Assembly: GCA_024636855.1 (NCBI GenBank)
Contig: JAGXGG010000075.1
Span: forward strand, 24,165 to 88,164
DNA: 64,000 nucleotides
Direction: 5' to 3'
DNA from: Ignavibacteriota bacterium
Lineage (GTDB): Bacteria; Bacteroidota; Ignavibacteria; Kapaibacteriales; UBA2268
Shown here: positions 29,133-39,205 of the stretch, piece by piece
Layout: the number at the start of each line of letters is the position of its first letter
Position numbering within the stretch: position 1 is the stretch's first letter
Notes under the pieces: generated by a model
Told to the model about the DNA's origin: nothing
The model's database searches: none
What the model saw: the letters and a program-made list of their open reading frames with translations, nothing else
Position numbers and translations under genes: made by a program

Positions 29133-30077
29133 ATGAAAGGCAGATTCAATATAAACCCAGCACTCCAAAAAGCAATTTTCATTGTGGCTGTATTACTTTG
29201 TCTTTCTTCTTTTGTATCAAGCCCTGTTGCTTTAGTAGGTGGCTTTCTATTTGTATATCTCTTCGGGCATCCTTTTCCCGATTTGAATAGTAAGTCAGTA
29301 AGTCTGTTACTTAAGGTTGCTGTAGTCGGCTTAGGTTTCGGAATGAATATTACTCAGGCACTAGCAGCTGGTAAAGATGGTTTTTTACTTACAGTATTTT
29401 CTATTCTATTTACTCTAGTTCTTGGCTATTTAATTGGCAAAAAGTTAGGGATGGAAAAACGGACAAGTCATCTCCTTTCTTCGGGTACAGCTATTTGTGG
29501 TGGAAGTGCAATAGCTGCTGTTGCTCCTGTTATCAATGCTACTGAGAAAGATATGTCCGTTTCATTGGGTGTTGTATTCCTTTTGAATTCAATAGCTCTC
29601 GTTTTATTCCCCATTTTAGGTCATCTATTTTCTTTGGATCAGCATCAGTTCGGTCTATGGAGTGCTATAGCAATACACGATACTAGTTCAGTAGTAGGAG
29701 CCGCCTATTCTTACGGTGAAGAAGCATTACGAGTAGCCACTACCGTAAAACTAGCAAGGGCATTATGGATTATTCCACTTTCATTTGTTTCTCTATATCT
29801 ATTCAAGGGCAAGGGAAAAAGCATTAAAATACCTTGGTTCATTTTCCTATTCGTAGTTGCGATACTGGTAAATTCGTATCTACCTATACCAGAGGTACTG
29901 ACAAATAGTATAACAACTGCATCCAAGTCATTACTAGTACTCACTTTATTTTTAATAGGAGCGGGGCTCTCTATAGAAAAGATAAAATCTGCGGGCTGGA
30001 AACCAATGATATTAGGGCTTTCTTTGTGGGTTGCTATATCAGTGGCCTCGTTATTTCTGATAGTGAATTTGTATTAG
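29133..30077 (+). CDS. YeiH family putative sulfate exporter
   Basis: LLKVAVVGLGFGMNITQAL, SSGTAICGGSAIAAVAPVI, HDTSSVVGAAYSYGEEAL. Confidence 0.9.
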   Translation: MKGRFNINPALQKAIFIVAVLLCLSSFVSSPVALVGGFLFVYLFGHPFPDLNSKSVSLLLKVAVVGLGFGMNITQALAAGKDGFLLTVFSILFTLVLGYLIGKKLGMEKRTSHLLSSGTAICGGSAIAAVAPVINATEKDMSVSLGVVFLLNSIALVLFPILGHLFSLDQHQFGLWSAIAIHDTSSVVGAAYSYGEEALRVATTVKLARALWIIPLSFVSLYLFKGKGKSIKIPWFIFLFVVAILVNSYLPIPEVLTNSITTASKSLLVLTLFLIGAGLSIEKIKSAGWKPMILGLSLWVAISVASLFLIVNLY

Positions 30078-30136
30078 GAAGGAATATCCGAACAAGATTG
30101 CTAGATAGATAAGATTGACATGATGATTTGAATGAG

Positions 30137-30231
30137 TCTGTCACAGCGAGGACTGAAAGGACATGGCTGTCTCAATACACTATTATACCCTCTGGAGACT
30201 GCCACTTCGATTCGCTTCTCGTAGTGACATG
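30137..30231. repeat. Inverted pair of a dispersed repeat
   Basis: CTGTCACAGCGAGGACTGAAAGGACATGGCTGTCTC ... GGAGACTGCCACTTCGATTCGCTTCTCGTAGTGACATG; single copy at 43655-43688. Confidence 0.65.
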
Positions 30232-30341
30232 TTTACAAGGAGTGATTTAGGGATGTGTTATTTCCACACGCAATTACTTGCATTATTCTATTCCTTTTAT
30301 TATGTTTAGGGAATCCGAACACATAAAAGTTAGTAATCTGT

Positions 30342-30369
30342 GAGACGTTTTTGCAGTTCATGTGTCTGT
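30342..30369 (+). repeat. Dispersed 28-bp repeat copy 2
   Basis: GAGACGTTTTTGCAGTTCATGTGTCTGT. Confidence 0.6.
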
Positions 30370-30405
30370 TAAGGTATGTACTTGTGCAAATTTGGAAAAA
30401 CTATT

Positions 30406-31650
30406 ATGAAAAAATATTTACTAATTCTTACATTATGTGTTTTACCACTCAACGCACAGTTTTCTTTTTACAATTCTGAAAATTCGAACATTCCATTATC
30501 AATCATTCTTGATATTGATCAGATCGATGATACAATGTGGTTTTCTACACATAATAGCGGTATTATTTCGTTAAGTGAACAAGGTATATGGCAAGTATAC
30601 GATACTAACAATTCTGAGATTAATGCGAATGATATTCCCCATATTGAAAAAACATCAGACAATAAGTTATGGTATGGTTCTATAAAAGGATTAGGCAATT
30701 TTGATGGTGTCAATTGGACATCTTATTTCCCAAATAAGAATATTAATGGGCTCGCTACTTATAAAAACATTGTTTATGCTCTAATTTATTATGATTTATA
30801 TAGATTCGAGGGAGAAAAATGGGATAAACTTTATTCTTTCGATATTATAAACTCCCCTTTTTTTAATCTAGTTAATGATAAGACAGGAGTACTTTGGATT
30901 GGTTTTAGTACTCTTGAGAATACATTATTCAAACTAGTTGGTGATGATCTACAAAAAGTCGAACTTAATGTAACAGCTCAAGAAATAGATAGCAGTGAAA
31001 TAACATCAATGGCAATAGATAGCTTAAATAATTTATGGATTACTTATTTATACTTAAGAGAGCAAAGAGTAGCTAAATACAATATAGAATCTGATGTTTG
31101 GAAAATATTTACAAAAGATGATTTGAATTATAGTGATAGTGAAAGAACAGTATTTACCGATATAACTGTAGCTCCAGACAATACAATTTTTATTTCCTCT
31201 GCTATAAATAGATATAGATCACCCAGAAATCTAGTCGAATATGATGGAGCTGAATGGAAAACTTATCAGCTTGATAGTCTATATACAGACTCAACTTGCC
31301 TTTGCCCTCTCCGTTGTGTTGCCTCTGATACCAAAGGAAATATTTGGACAGGAACTTATGGAGTAATCAAGTACGCGGGTTCTCAAACGAGTGTTACAAA
31401 TATTGATAAGTCATCATACACCATCTACCCCAATCCAACTACTAGTTCTATCAATATAGAATTGGAAAACGAAGCACTAGCCACTAGCTACAAAATAACA
31501 GACACAAAGGGCGAGCAAGTATTGACTGGTAGTTTGTCGACATCAAGTTCAGTTAGTATAGATGTGGAGCAATTATCGTCAGGAGTGTATATTATAGAGC
31601 TAACAACCAGCAGTGGAGAGATGATTATTGATAAATTTGTGAAAAGGTGA
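30406..31650 (+). CDS. Propeller-repeat protein with T9SS C-terminal sorting domain
   Basis: GVLWIGFSTLENTLFKL / NLWITYLYL propeller-like repeats; C-term IYPNPTTSSINIELENE...SGVYIIELTTSSGEMIIDKFVKR. Confidence 0.85.
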   Translation: MKKYLLILTLCVLPLNAQFSFYNSENSNIPLSIILDIDQIDDTMWFSTHNSGIISLSEQGIWQVYDTNNSEINANDIPHIEKTSDNKLWYGSIKGLGNFDGVNWTSYFPNKNINGLATYKNIVYALIYYDLYRFEGEKWDKLYSFDIINSPFFNLVNDKTGVLWIGFSTLENTLFKLVGDDLQKVELNVTAQEIDSSEITSMAIDSLNNLWITYLYLREQRVAKYNIESDVWKIFTKDDLNYSDSERTVFTDITVAPDNTIFISSAINRYRSPRNLVEYDGAEWKTYQLDSLYTDSTCLCPLRCVASDTKGNIWTGTYGVIKYAGSQTSVTNIDKSSYTIYPNPTTSSINIELENEALATSYKITDTKGEQVLTGSLSTSSSVSIDVEQLSSGVYIIELTTSSGEMIIDKFVKR

Positions 31651-31776
31651 GGATGAAGCTTCGAGTTGACTTTAAGAGATAGCCCAAGCCTTCGGCTTGG
31701 CAAGCACTTAATTTCAGCAAGCTGAAATTCCTCGCTATGACAATATTACAAAACGTTAGAGTACGACATTGACTAT

Positions 31777-31807
31777 AAAAAAAATCCCAACCAAATGGTC
31801 GGGATTC
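31777..31807 (-). terminator. Terminator downstream of rplI
   Basis: Minus strand AATCCCGACC-ATTT-GGTTGGGATTTTTTTT. Confidence 0.85.
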
Positions 31808-31836
31808 TTTCATTTCAACTTTTATAAAGTAAGGGA

Positions 31837-32283
31837 TTAATCTTCGCTAATAACCCAAACTTTAAGAGGAGCAACTACATCTTTGTGCAATTTAACTTTC
31901 ACGCTAAATACACCTAATGATTTGATTGGCTCGTCAATAATTATATCTCTTCTATCTATGTTGTGACCCATCAAGCTCATTTGCTCAGCAATAGCTTGAC
32001 CAGTAACAGCACCGAATAATTTGCCTTCTTCACCAACTTTCATCGGGATAGACACTTGTAACTCAGCTAACTTAGCTGCTAATGATTCAGCAACAGTTTT
32101 TTGCTCTTCTTGACGTTTGTCATATTGCTTTCTTTCGAATTTGATTCTTTGGATAGCAGCAGGAGAAGCATAGTATGCATATTGTCTAGGGATAAGATAG
32201 TTTCTACCGTAGCCGTTTTTCACTTCTACTACGTCGCCTATCGAACCTAAGTTGTCTAAATCTTGTCTTAAAATAACTTTCAT
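31837..32283 (-). CDS. rplI: 50S ribosomal protein L9
   Basis: MKVILRQDLDNLGSIGDVVEVKNGYGRNYLIPRQYA. Confidence 0.97.
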   Translation of the reverse strand: MKVILRQDLDNLGSIGDVVEVKNGYGRNYLIPRQYAYYASPAAIQRIKFERKQYDKRQEEQKTVAESLAAKLAELQVSIPMKVGEEGKLFGAVTGQAIAEQMSLMGHNIDRRDIIIDEPIKSLGVFSVKVKLHKDVVAPLKVWVISED

Positions 32284-32318
32284 CTTAACACCTGAATTTT
32301 AAATTTCTTTTTTTTAAA

Positions 32319-32693
32319 TTATTCTGACTTTTCTTCTACTTTTTCAGCAGAAACTTTGCCAGCTTCCAAATCTCTTTGCTTTCTGTATTCTATCATTGCA
32401 TCTGGTAAATCTAAGTTCAAGTGTCTTAGTATTGTATCTTCCAAAATTAAAAACTTATTATAAATAGTTTGGAATTCAGAAGAAGCAAGGAATTGAATAT
32501 GTACATAACAGCCATTGTATTTCTTATTGATTGGGTAAGCCAATCTACGACGACCTGCATTTTTTACATTTTCAACTTCGCCACCATTATCTTCTATATA
32601 TTTTGTAACTTTTGATACTACTGCGTCGATCTCTTGATCTTCTAGAGCAGCGTTAATTATCAAAGTGGTTTCGTATCTACGACGTTCAGCCAT
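32319..32693 (-). CDS. rpsF: 30S ribosomal protein S6
   Basis: RRYETTLIINAALEDQEID...NAGRRRLAYPINKKYNGCYVHIQF. Confidence 0.95.
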   Translation of the reverse strand: MAERRRYETTLIINAALEDQEIDAVVSKVTKYIEDNGGEVENVKNAGRRRLAYPINKKYNGCYVHIQFLASSEFQTIYNKFLILEDTILRHLNLDLPDAMIEYRKQRDLEAGKVSAEKVEEKSE

Positions 32694-32944
32694 GTATAAC
32701 TCCGATTACTGACGGTTTATAGTTTGTACTATCTAACTATGTACAAACCAGTAAATCATTAATTGTATTTAATTAGACCACAAAATTATCTAAATATAAC
32801 TTATTAACAAAATATTATTGAAGAAAAACGATAAAAAAACAAGAAAACACCTATCAAGTTTTGTTTCAAAGATTTATAATACTTAACTTGTGAATCGTAT
32901 AAAAACACATTTAGAATTTTAAACACACATCTTAATCGAAGCGT

Positions 32945-34447
32945 ATGAGTAACGAAGAACTAAAAAACACTGAAAACAGCCAACCAGAGACTGAATTAAA
33001 TTCGGAAGAAACATCTGCCAGTGCTGAGCAATCTGCTGAAACTGTAAACGAAACTCCTGTAGTAGAAGCTGCTGAAGAGAAAGTTGAGGCTACTGCCGAA
33101 GCTAGTCCTGAGCCTGTGGTTGCTGAAGAGAAAGTTGAAGCTCCTGCTGAAACTGCTCCTGAGCCAGTTGCTAAAACAGAAGAGCCTAAAGCTGAGGAAT
33201 CTACTGATTCTAAGCCAGAAGCTAGTAAATCTGATGATTCAGAAACAGAAGCCAAAGCCCATTATAATAGTGTTGTTAGCTCTTTGGAAAAATTAATTGG
33301 TACAGAAGATACAATCAACGTAGAAGTAATTGCGAAAGCAAAAGGCGGACTTCGTGTTGTATATGATTCTGTTCCTTTATTTTTACCTGCCTCTCATTTC
33401 TCTTTAGAAAAAAATGTTAAAGACGAAAAATTAGAAGAAGCAGTTAATACCAAATTCGACGTAAAAGTCACTGAAGTGAAGCAAATAGGCGATGGTAAAA
33501 TCGTTATTGTTTCTCGTAAAGAACTAATACAAAAAGAACTTTGGGAAAAAATCAAAGTTGGTGAAGATTTGACTGGTAAAGTTTCTTCCATTACTAATTT
33601 CGGTGTTTTCTTAGATTTGGGTGGAGTAGAAGGCCTGATACACGTATCACGTCTTTCGCACTCACATATAGATAATCCTAAAAATCACTTTCACAAAGGC
33701 GATGAATTAACTGTAAAAGTTATAGAAGTTGACCAAAAGAATGGTAAAATCACTCTAAGCAAAAAAGCTTTGGAAGATTCTCCATGGAAAGGTGCAGAAG
33801 AGAAATACAAAGCTGGTGAATCAGTTACTGGTAAAATCAAACGTTTAACAGATTTCGGTGCGTATGTAGAATTAGAGCCGGGTGTAGAAGGTTTACTAAG
33901 AGTAAGCGAACTAAGCTGGGCTAAGAGAATCAACAAGCCTTCTGACATGTTAGAAGAAAATCAAGAAATAGAATTAAAAGTAATTCAAATATCAGAAGAA
34001 AAAGGGCAAGCAGCTCTTAGTTTAAAGCAAAACCAAGAGAATCCTTGGCCAGCTCTAGCTGAGAAATACAGCAAAGGCGCTGAAGCTTCTGGTAAAGTTG
34101 AGAAAGTATTTGACAAAGGTGCTATCATCAGAATCAATGATGAAGTTGATGCATTTATGCCAATAAGCCGTATCAGCGCATTGAAAGTAAATGAAGATGA
34201 CCAACCACTTAAAGTTGGTGCTGATATAGCTGTCAAAGTTATTGACTCTACTGCTAAAGATGAATCATTAGTTGTATCTCCAGTACTTTCTGAAGAACAA
34301 CAAGAAAAAATGAACAATAGAAGAGAGAAACGCGAAAGAGCTCCTAGAAAACCTGTTAATAATATTCAGACTTCTGGTGGATCTATTTCTTTCGGAGATT
34401 TACTTTCTAAAGCAGCTTTAGATAGCTTGAATAAAGATTCTAAATAA
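32945..34447 (+). CDS. rpsA: 30S ribosomal protein S1 with Glu/Ala/Pro-rich N-terminal extension
   Basis: Several S1 domains (LTGKVSSITNFGVFLDLGGVEGLIHVSRLS; VTGKIKRLTDFGAYVELEPGVEGLLRVSELSW). Confidence 0.93.
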   Translation: MSNEELKNTENSQPETELNSEETSASAEQSAETVNETPVVEAAEEKVEATAEASPEPVVAEEKVEAPAETAPEPVAKTEEPKAEESTDSKPEASKSDDSETEAKAHYNSVVSSLEKLIGTEDTINVEVIAKAKGGLRVVYDSVPLFLPASHFSLEKNVKDEKLEEAVNTKFDVKVTEVKQIGDGKIVIVSRKELIQKELWEKIKVGEDLTGKVSSITNFGVFLDLGGVEGLIHVSRLSHSHIDNPKNHFHKGDELTVKVIEVDQKNGKITLSKKALEDSPWKGAEEKYKAGESVTGKIKRLTDFGAYVELEPGVEGLLRVSELSWAKRINKPSDMLEENQEIELKVIQISEEKGQAALSLKQNQENPWPALAEKYSKGAEASGKVEKVFDKGAIIRINDEVDAFMPISRISALKVNEDDQPLKVGADIAVKVIDSTAKDESLVVSPVLSEEQQEKMNNRREKRERAPRKPVNNIQTSGGSISFGDLLSKAALDSLNKDSK

Positions 34448-34474
34448 GATTAAAATTTAGAAATCCATACTATT

Positions 34475-34514
34475 AATCCCTTATAAATCGTTTTTGTAAG
34501 GGATTTTTTTTATT
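34475..34514 (+). terminator. Terminator after rpsA
   Basis: AATCCCTTA-N13-TAAGGGATTTTTTTT. Confidence 0.85.
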
Positions 34515-34580
34515 TTAATGGTTAGGTGTGAAAACATATTACACAAAATGACGTTAATTCAAGTAAAACAAAACCCAACT

Positions 34581-35282
34581 ATGATAAAATCAATCCCTTT
34601 ATTTATAATTTTACTACAAGTCAGTCTTTTTTCTCAGAATGAAGATGTAAAAACTATTTTGAAGAAAGAAGATAGAATATCTTCCTTCGATGTATTCACA
34701 AAAGATAGCTCTGATACTAAAATACCAGGTATAGAAAATAGAACTACACCTGCTCAAGATAGTGCTTATGCTCAAGCTTTGAGGATGAAGCTCCCAATAG
34801 AATTACGCTTACGCTATGACCTAATGAACATAGGCTATACTCTAATAAGTTTGGATCCTGAAGCAGAGAAAACGGGTATGGACTATTTACCTACTGATGC
34901 TTTCAAACCAGATCCGAATATGATAGTCCAAAGACAAGAAAACCTAATGCGTGCTTTCGAAGTGCCTTATGCTAGGACTTATAATCCTTATGGGGTAAGA
35001 TTATCTTTTGCAGACATAGGTAGCTTTTTTGGTCTGACAGAAGATTATAGTGGTAATATTCAGTTCAGAGTAGATCATTACACTGAGATAGAAGTAGTTA
35101 TATACTCTATCCAAGCAGTAGTAGTTGCTACTATATTCAAAGGGTATTTGCCACCAGGTAGCTATCAGCGTACTTGGACAGGAAGAGATGAGAACGGCAG
35201 AAAGCTCCCACCGGGTGATTATATAGGTGAAGTCCGTATAAAGGGTGAAAACTCATACAGAAAACAGATTATATTAAGATAG
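34581..35282 (+). CDS. Secreted protein with FlgD-Ig-like C-terminus
   Basis: Signal peptide MIKSIPLFIILLQVSLFSQ; GYLPPGSYQRTWTGRDENGRKLPPGDYIGEV. Confidence 0.7.
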   Translation: MIKSIPLFIILLQVSLFSQNEDVKTILKKEDRISSFDVFTKDSSDTKIPGIENRTTPAQDSAYAQALRMKLPIELRLRYDLMNIGYTLISLDPEAEKTGMDYLPTDAFKPDPNMIVQRQENLMRAFEVPYARTYNPYGVRLSFADIGSFFGLTEDYSGNIQFRVDHYTEIEVVIYSIQAVVVATIFKGYLPPGSYQRTWTGRDENGRKLPPGDYIGEVRIKGENSYRKQIILR

Positions 35283-35525
35283 AAAAAGATTTAAATAAGG
35301 GGAAGTAAGTGGCTCCTTCTCCATCCCATTAAAGCCATAGCGGTAATCCTCACTAGCGTTGTAGATGGCGTTAGTGCCATAACTCTTACCATAAGGGCAC
35401 ATATTGCTTATGTTCTTCACGTCTGCTAGGTACTTCCATGCCGCAATTGGTGGTGCTGTTAGTTCTGGGTTTTTATAGTCAGCTATCACTGTTCTTACTT
35501 TTCCTAGGTGGTTGATGTTAATCAC
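35274..35525 (-). pseudogene. Orphan RHS-repeat core fragment
   Basis: NHLGKVRTVIADYKNPELTAPP...YRYGFNGMEKE matches the RHS core signature, without N-terminal RHS repeats or toxin tail. Confidence 0.75.
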
Positions 35526-36012
35526 ACCCCAATGAATCTTTCCAATTTTTTATATCCTCATTAAATACTCTAAGCGAATCTCCTGCGAAATATGCTGGAT
35601 TTAATTGTAAATTTACTATTCCCATATATCCGAAATACTGTAAGCTTACAGAAGGTCCTAGGTTAGTTAAACTTTGAATCTCTCTGAAAACCCAATAATA
35701 ATAATTTTCTTTCGGAAGTCGACTCCCAGTTATTAAATTAGTATCAATCATTAAAACTTCTGTAAGATTAGGATTATTCCATACCCGAGATTTCTCAACT
35801 AAAATAGGTCTAAATATAGAGTCAAGGTGTTTAATTTTACTACAATCATCTAAAGACATAAAATTGCTCCATTTCGTTTGAATGTAATCATTTTCAAAAA
35901 CGTAATCTTTTGGTTCAATGTCTCTAAACTTTGTACTCGAACACCCAATAATTAAAAACATAGAAGATATAATCAAACTATTTATCAAGTTTATCCCCAG
36001 TCGTTTCATCAA
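35518..36012 (-). CDS. Hypothetical lipoprotein
   Basis: MMKRLGINLINSLIISSMFLIIGCSST lipobox. Confidence 0.65.
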   Translation of the reverse strand: MMKRLGINLINSLIISSMFLIIGCSSTKFRDIEPKDYVFENDYIQTKWSNFMSLDDCSKIKHLDSIFRPILVEKSRVWNNPNLTEVLMIDTNLITGSRLPKENYYYWVFREIQSLTNLGPSVSLQYFGYMGIVNLQLNPAYFAGDSLRVFNEDIKNWKDSLGCD

Positions 36013-36086
36013 AAGTATTACCTTCTTTTAATTCAGATTTCTTCATAATTCCATTTTCATATGTTGCTTCTACAGTCGATTTTTGT

Positions 36087-36911
36087 TCACCTTAACTTCG
36101 TTCTATTGTTTGATAATAATGACTTCATTTGACTAATAGCAGTTAAATTGAGTTTCTCAAGTCTTTCTTCTTGTGATAAATCCATCTTTATAAATTCGGC
36201 ATTCAGACTTTCTATGTTGGCTAATATCAATAGTTGCTCTATCGTTGCAAAGTCACGGATATTGCCACCCAATGTTGGATTCTCTTTTCTCCATTGCTTA
36301 GCCGTTTTTCCAAAGAGTGCTACATTTAGAATATCCGCTTCATTTGCATAGACCATACTGATTTGTTCTATGCTTAGATTCCCGGGAACTATGTTTTCTT
36401 TTATAGCATCAGTGTGGATTCTATAATTAATTTTGGCAAGAGTACGATTCAGATTCCAATTAAGATTTAATCGGTCATTCTCATCTTCTTTTAATCGTTG
36501 AAATTCTTTAATTAGGTATAATTTAAATGGGGCACTGATAGCCGAACCAAACTCAAAAGCAATATCCTTATGAGCATAAGTACCGCCATAACGACCTCTT
36601 TTAACTATAATTCCAATTGCGTTTGTTTTTTCTATCCACTCAGATATACTCATGACAAAGGTATTTAGACCAGCTTGCATTTTAAAGTGGTCGAATTCGA
36701 CCACTTTAAAATCTGGATTATTCATTTGCTCCCATGTACCTAAAAACTCAAGAGTATAACGGTTTCTAATCCAGTTTTTTATAATGTCAGCGGCACGGCT
36801 TACACTTTCTTTAGCATTCGCCATATCAGTAATACAGATGTAATCGGTTGTATTCTCTGTGATTACTTGAACTGGGATATTTTGTACAATAATTGCTTTT
36901 TGTTTACTCAT
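36087..36911 (-). CDS. KilA-N domain-containing protein
   Basis: YICITDMANAKESVSRAADIIKNWIRNRYTLEFLGTWEQMNNPDFKVVEFDHF...RYGGTYAHKDIAFEFGSAIS. Confidence 0.9.
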   Translation of the reverse strand: MSKQKAIIVQNIPVQVITENTTDYICITDMANAKESVSRAADIIKNWIRNRYTLEFLGTWEQMNNPDFKVVEFDHFKMQAGLNTFVMSISEWIEKTNAIGIIVKRGRYGGTYAHKDIAFEFGSAISAPFKLYLIKEFQRLKEDENDRLNLNWNLNRTLAKINYRIHTDAIKENIVPGNLSIEQISMVYANEADILNVALFGKTAKQWRKENPTLGGNIRDFATIEQLLILANIESLNAEFIKMDLSQEERLEKLNLTAISQMKSLLSNNRTKLR

Positions 36912-37080
36912 AGCTGACTTTTTCGAATAGTTCAATCTCAGAATAAAGTAATATAGAATATATTTTCTTACTTTCCTATTCTTTATTAATGTCAATTATA
37001 TACGTTATTAAATGATCTTTCCAATAATTCTTTTTGCTCAAAATAGTGTAGTCTCTATTACAAATAGAATTTTTAATTAA

Positions 37081-37106
37081 CCGTCCAACTTTTGGGGTTC
37101 AGTCCA
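37081..37106 (-). mobile_element. Solo IS3/IS150-type terminal inverted repeat remnant
   Basis: Minus strand TGGACTGAACCCCAAAAGTTGGACGG resembles IS3-family (IS150-group) ends from memory; no transposase nearby. Confidence 0.45.
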
Positions 37107-37146
37107 AGTGGCTCCTTTTTTTATTTTCTAATTATCATTGTTTGTC

Positions 37147-38706
37147 TTAGTGCTTGAAGTGACGCATACCAGTGAATATCATCGCTATGTTGTTATCATT
37201 AGCTGCTTTTATTACTTCGTCATCTCTCACAGAGCCACCCGGTTGAATTACCGCTGTTGCTCCTGCTTTGACGGCTTCTAGTAGTCCATCAGCAAATGGG
37301 AAGAATGCATCGGAAGCAACAACACTACCTTGTAGGTCTAGCTCCATTAGCTTCGATTTCTCTACTGCTATTCTCGATGAATCTACTCGTGACATCTGAC
37401 CAGCACCTATTCCTAGAGTTCTGTCGCTCTTACCATATACAATTGCATTTGATTTAACGTGCTTACAAACTTTCCAGTTGAACATCAGTGCTTGCCACTC
37501 ATCGTTCGTTGGCTCTCTGTCTGTAACTACTTTCATATCTTCATTGTTTATCAAATCAGCATCAGTCGATTGAGAAAGCAATCCACCTAGTACAGATTTT
37601 AGCTCATAACCTTGTGCATTTTTCAGCATATCATAGTTCAGTCTAATTAATCGTCTATCTTTTTTCTTAGATAGATGTTCTAGTGCTTCTGCAGTGAAAT
37701 CTGGTGCTATTAGAACTTCAGTGAATATACTATGTATCTTCTCTGCCATCTCTATATCCAAAGTCTTATTCATAGCTATTATACCACCGAAAGGGGAGAC
37801 TCTGTCAGTAGCAAAAGCATTGTCATAAGCTGTAACTAGATTACTTCCACGACCAACACCACAAGGGTTTGTGTGCTTGATTATAGATACTGTTGGTTCT
37901 TCATCATCAGAGAATTCGTTTATTATTCTTGCCGCTGAGTCTATGTCTATTATGTTATTATACGATAGCTCTTTGCCGTGTAACTTCTCAAATATCTCAG
38001 ATATGTTCCCATATAGAGCTGCCGATTGATGCGGGTTTTCTCCATAGCGTAGGTCTTGTTCTTTCTTGAATGATATATTGATAGTTGGGCCTAAATCAAT
38101 GGCATTATGCTTATTGAAGTAGTTAGAAATGATTGAATCATATCTAGCAGTGTGATTGAATACTTCGCCTGCTAGTTGCACTCTCAATCCTTCGGATATA
38201 GTACTACCGTTTGACTCCAATTCATTTAGAACTGTATCATATTTATCAGGATTAACTACTACTGCAGTCCACTTGTAGTTCTTCGCAGCTGCACGTAGCA
38301 TAGTCGGTCCACCGATGTCTATATTCTCAATCATCTCATCATGAGGGGCATTTTTCTTTAGTGTTTCTTCGAATGGATATAGGTTCACAACAAGTAAATC
38401 TATTGATTTCAGATTGTGTTTCTCTAGCTCATCTATATGGTCTTGCTTACCTAGGTCCGCCAATATACCCGAATGGATAGCTGGATGCAGAGTCTTTACT
38501 CTACCGTCCATAATCTCTGGGAAATTAGTCAATGCACTTACTGATTGTACATTGATTCCTGCACTAGCTATTGTTGCTTTAGTTCCACCAGTTGAGTATA
38601 TCTCTATACCTAGTGAGTCTAGCTTTCTTGCAAATTCTACTACACCAGTCTTATCCGAGACTGATATTATTGCTCTTTCTACTTTATGTGTTGAAGGGGT
38701 TTTCAT
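37147..38706 (-). CDS. purH: Bifunctional AICAR transformylase/IMP cyclohydrolase
   Basis: RAIISVSDKTGVVEFARKLDSLGIEIYSTGGT, HGKELSYNNIID, KHTNPCGVG, DAFFPFADGLLEA. Confidence 0.96.
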   Translation of the reverse strand: MKTPSTHKVERAIISVSDKTGVVEFARKLDSLGIEIYSTGGTKATIASAGINVQSVSALTNFPEIMDGRVKTLHPAIHSGILADLGKQDHIDELEKHNLKSIDLLVVNLYPFEETLKKNAPHDEMIENIDIGGPTMLRAAAKNYKWTAVVVNPDKYDTVLNELESNGSTISEGLRVQLAGEVFNHTARYDSIISNYFNKHNAIDLGPTINISFKKEQDLRYGENPHQSAALYGNISEIFEKLHGKELSYNNIIDIDSAARIINEFSDDEEPTVSIIKHTNPCGVGRGSNLVTAYDNAFATDRVSPFGGIIAMNKTLDIEMAEKIHSIFTEVLIAPDFTAEALEHLSKKKDRRLIRLNYDMLKNAQGYELKSVLGGLLSQSTDADLINNEDMKVVTDREPTNDEWQALMFNWKVCKHVKSNAIVYGKSDRTLGIGAGQMSRVDSSRIAVEKSKLMELDLQGSVVASDAFFPFADGLLEAVKAGATAVIQPGGSVRDDEVIKAANDNNIAMIFTGMRHFKH

Positions 38707-38929
38707 TTATCTTTTTGTTTTATTTTGAATTACTTACTACAAAATTAATAAAATAATAGACTCCTATCATTACCTTTTACTATTGAGTTATACACAGTCA
38801 ATTAGACATATAATATTCTCAATAAATAACCTTTAGCTATTGCTAATAATATGATATTTGCAATATAATTCTATTAATTCGTTTATAAAGATAGACGATA
38901 TTGTTTAACTATATGATGGAGATGTAAAA

Positions 38930-39121
38930 ATGGATAACCTAATAGTAAAAGGAAACTGGAACGAAGTGAAAGGTAAACTAAAACAAGAATTCGGTGAGTT
39001 AACCGATAATGATTTAACTTACTCTGAAGGTAAGGAAGATGAATTAATCGGTAAACTTCAACAGAAACTGGGTAAGACCAAAGATGAAATAAAGAAAAAA
39101 ATTGCCGAATATACTAGCTAA
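38930..39121 (+). CDS. CsbD family stress protein
   Basis: [43 protein letters not shown]. Confidence 0.93.
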   Translation: MDNLIVKGNWNEVKGKLKQEFGELTDNDLTYSEGKEDELIGKLQQKLGKTKDEIKKKIAEYTS

Positions 39122-39140
39122 TAATTGCTAAAACAAAGTA

Positions 39141-39169
39141 AAGCATCCACGATTGGATGCTTTTTTTTT
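39141..39169 (+). terminator. Terminator after csbD-like gene
   Basis: AAGCATCCA-CGAT-TGGATGCTTTTTTTTT. Confidence 0.85.
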
Positions 39170-39205
39170 ATATTTGCAGCATAATACAACAATGAAATCT
39201 GAGAA

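Noticed and set aside
32932-33255. 107-aa Ser/Ala-rich minus ORF
   Set aside because: Antisense artefact of the low-complexity Glu/Ala/Pro-rich 5' region of rpsA.
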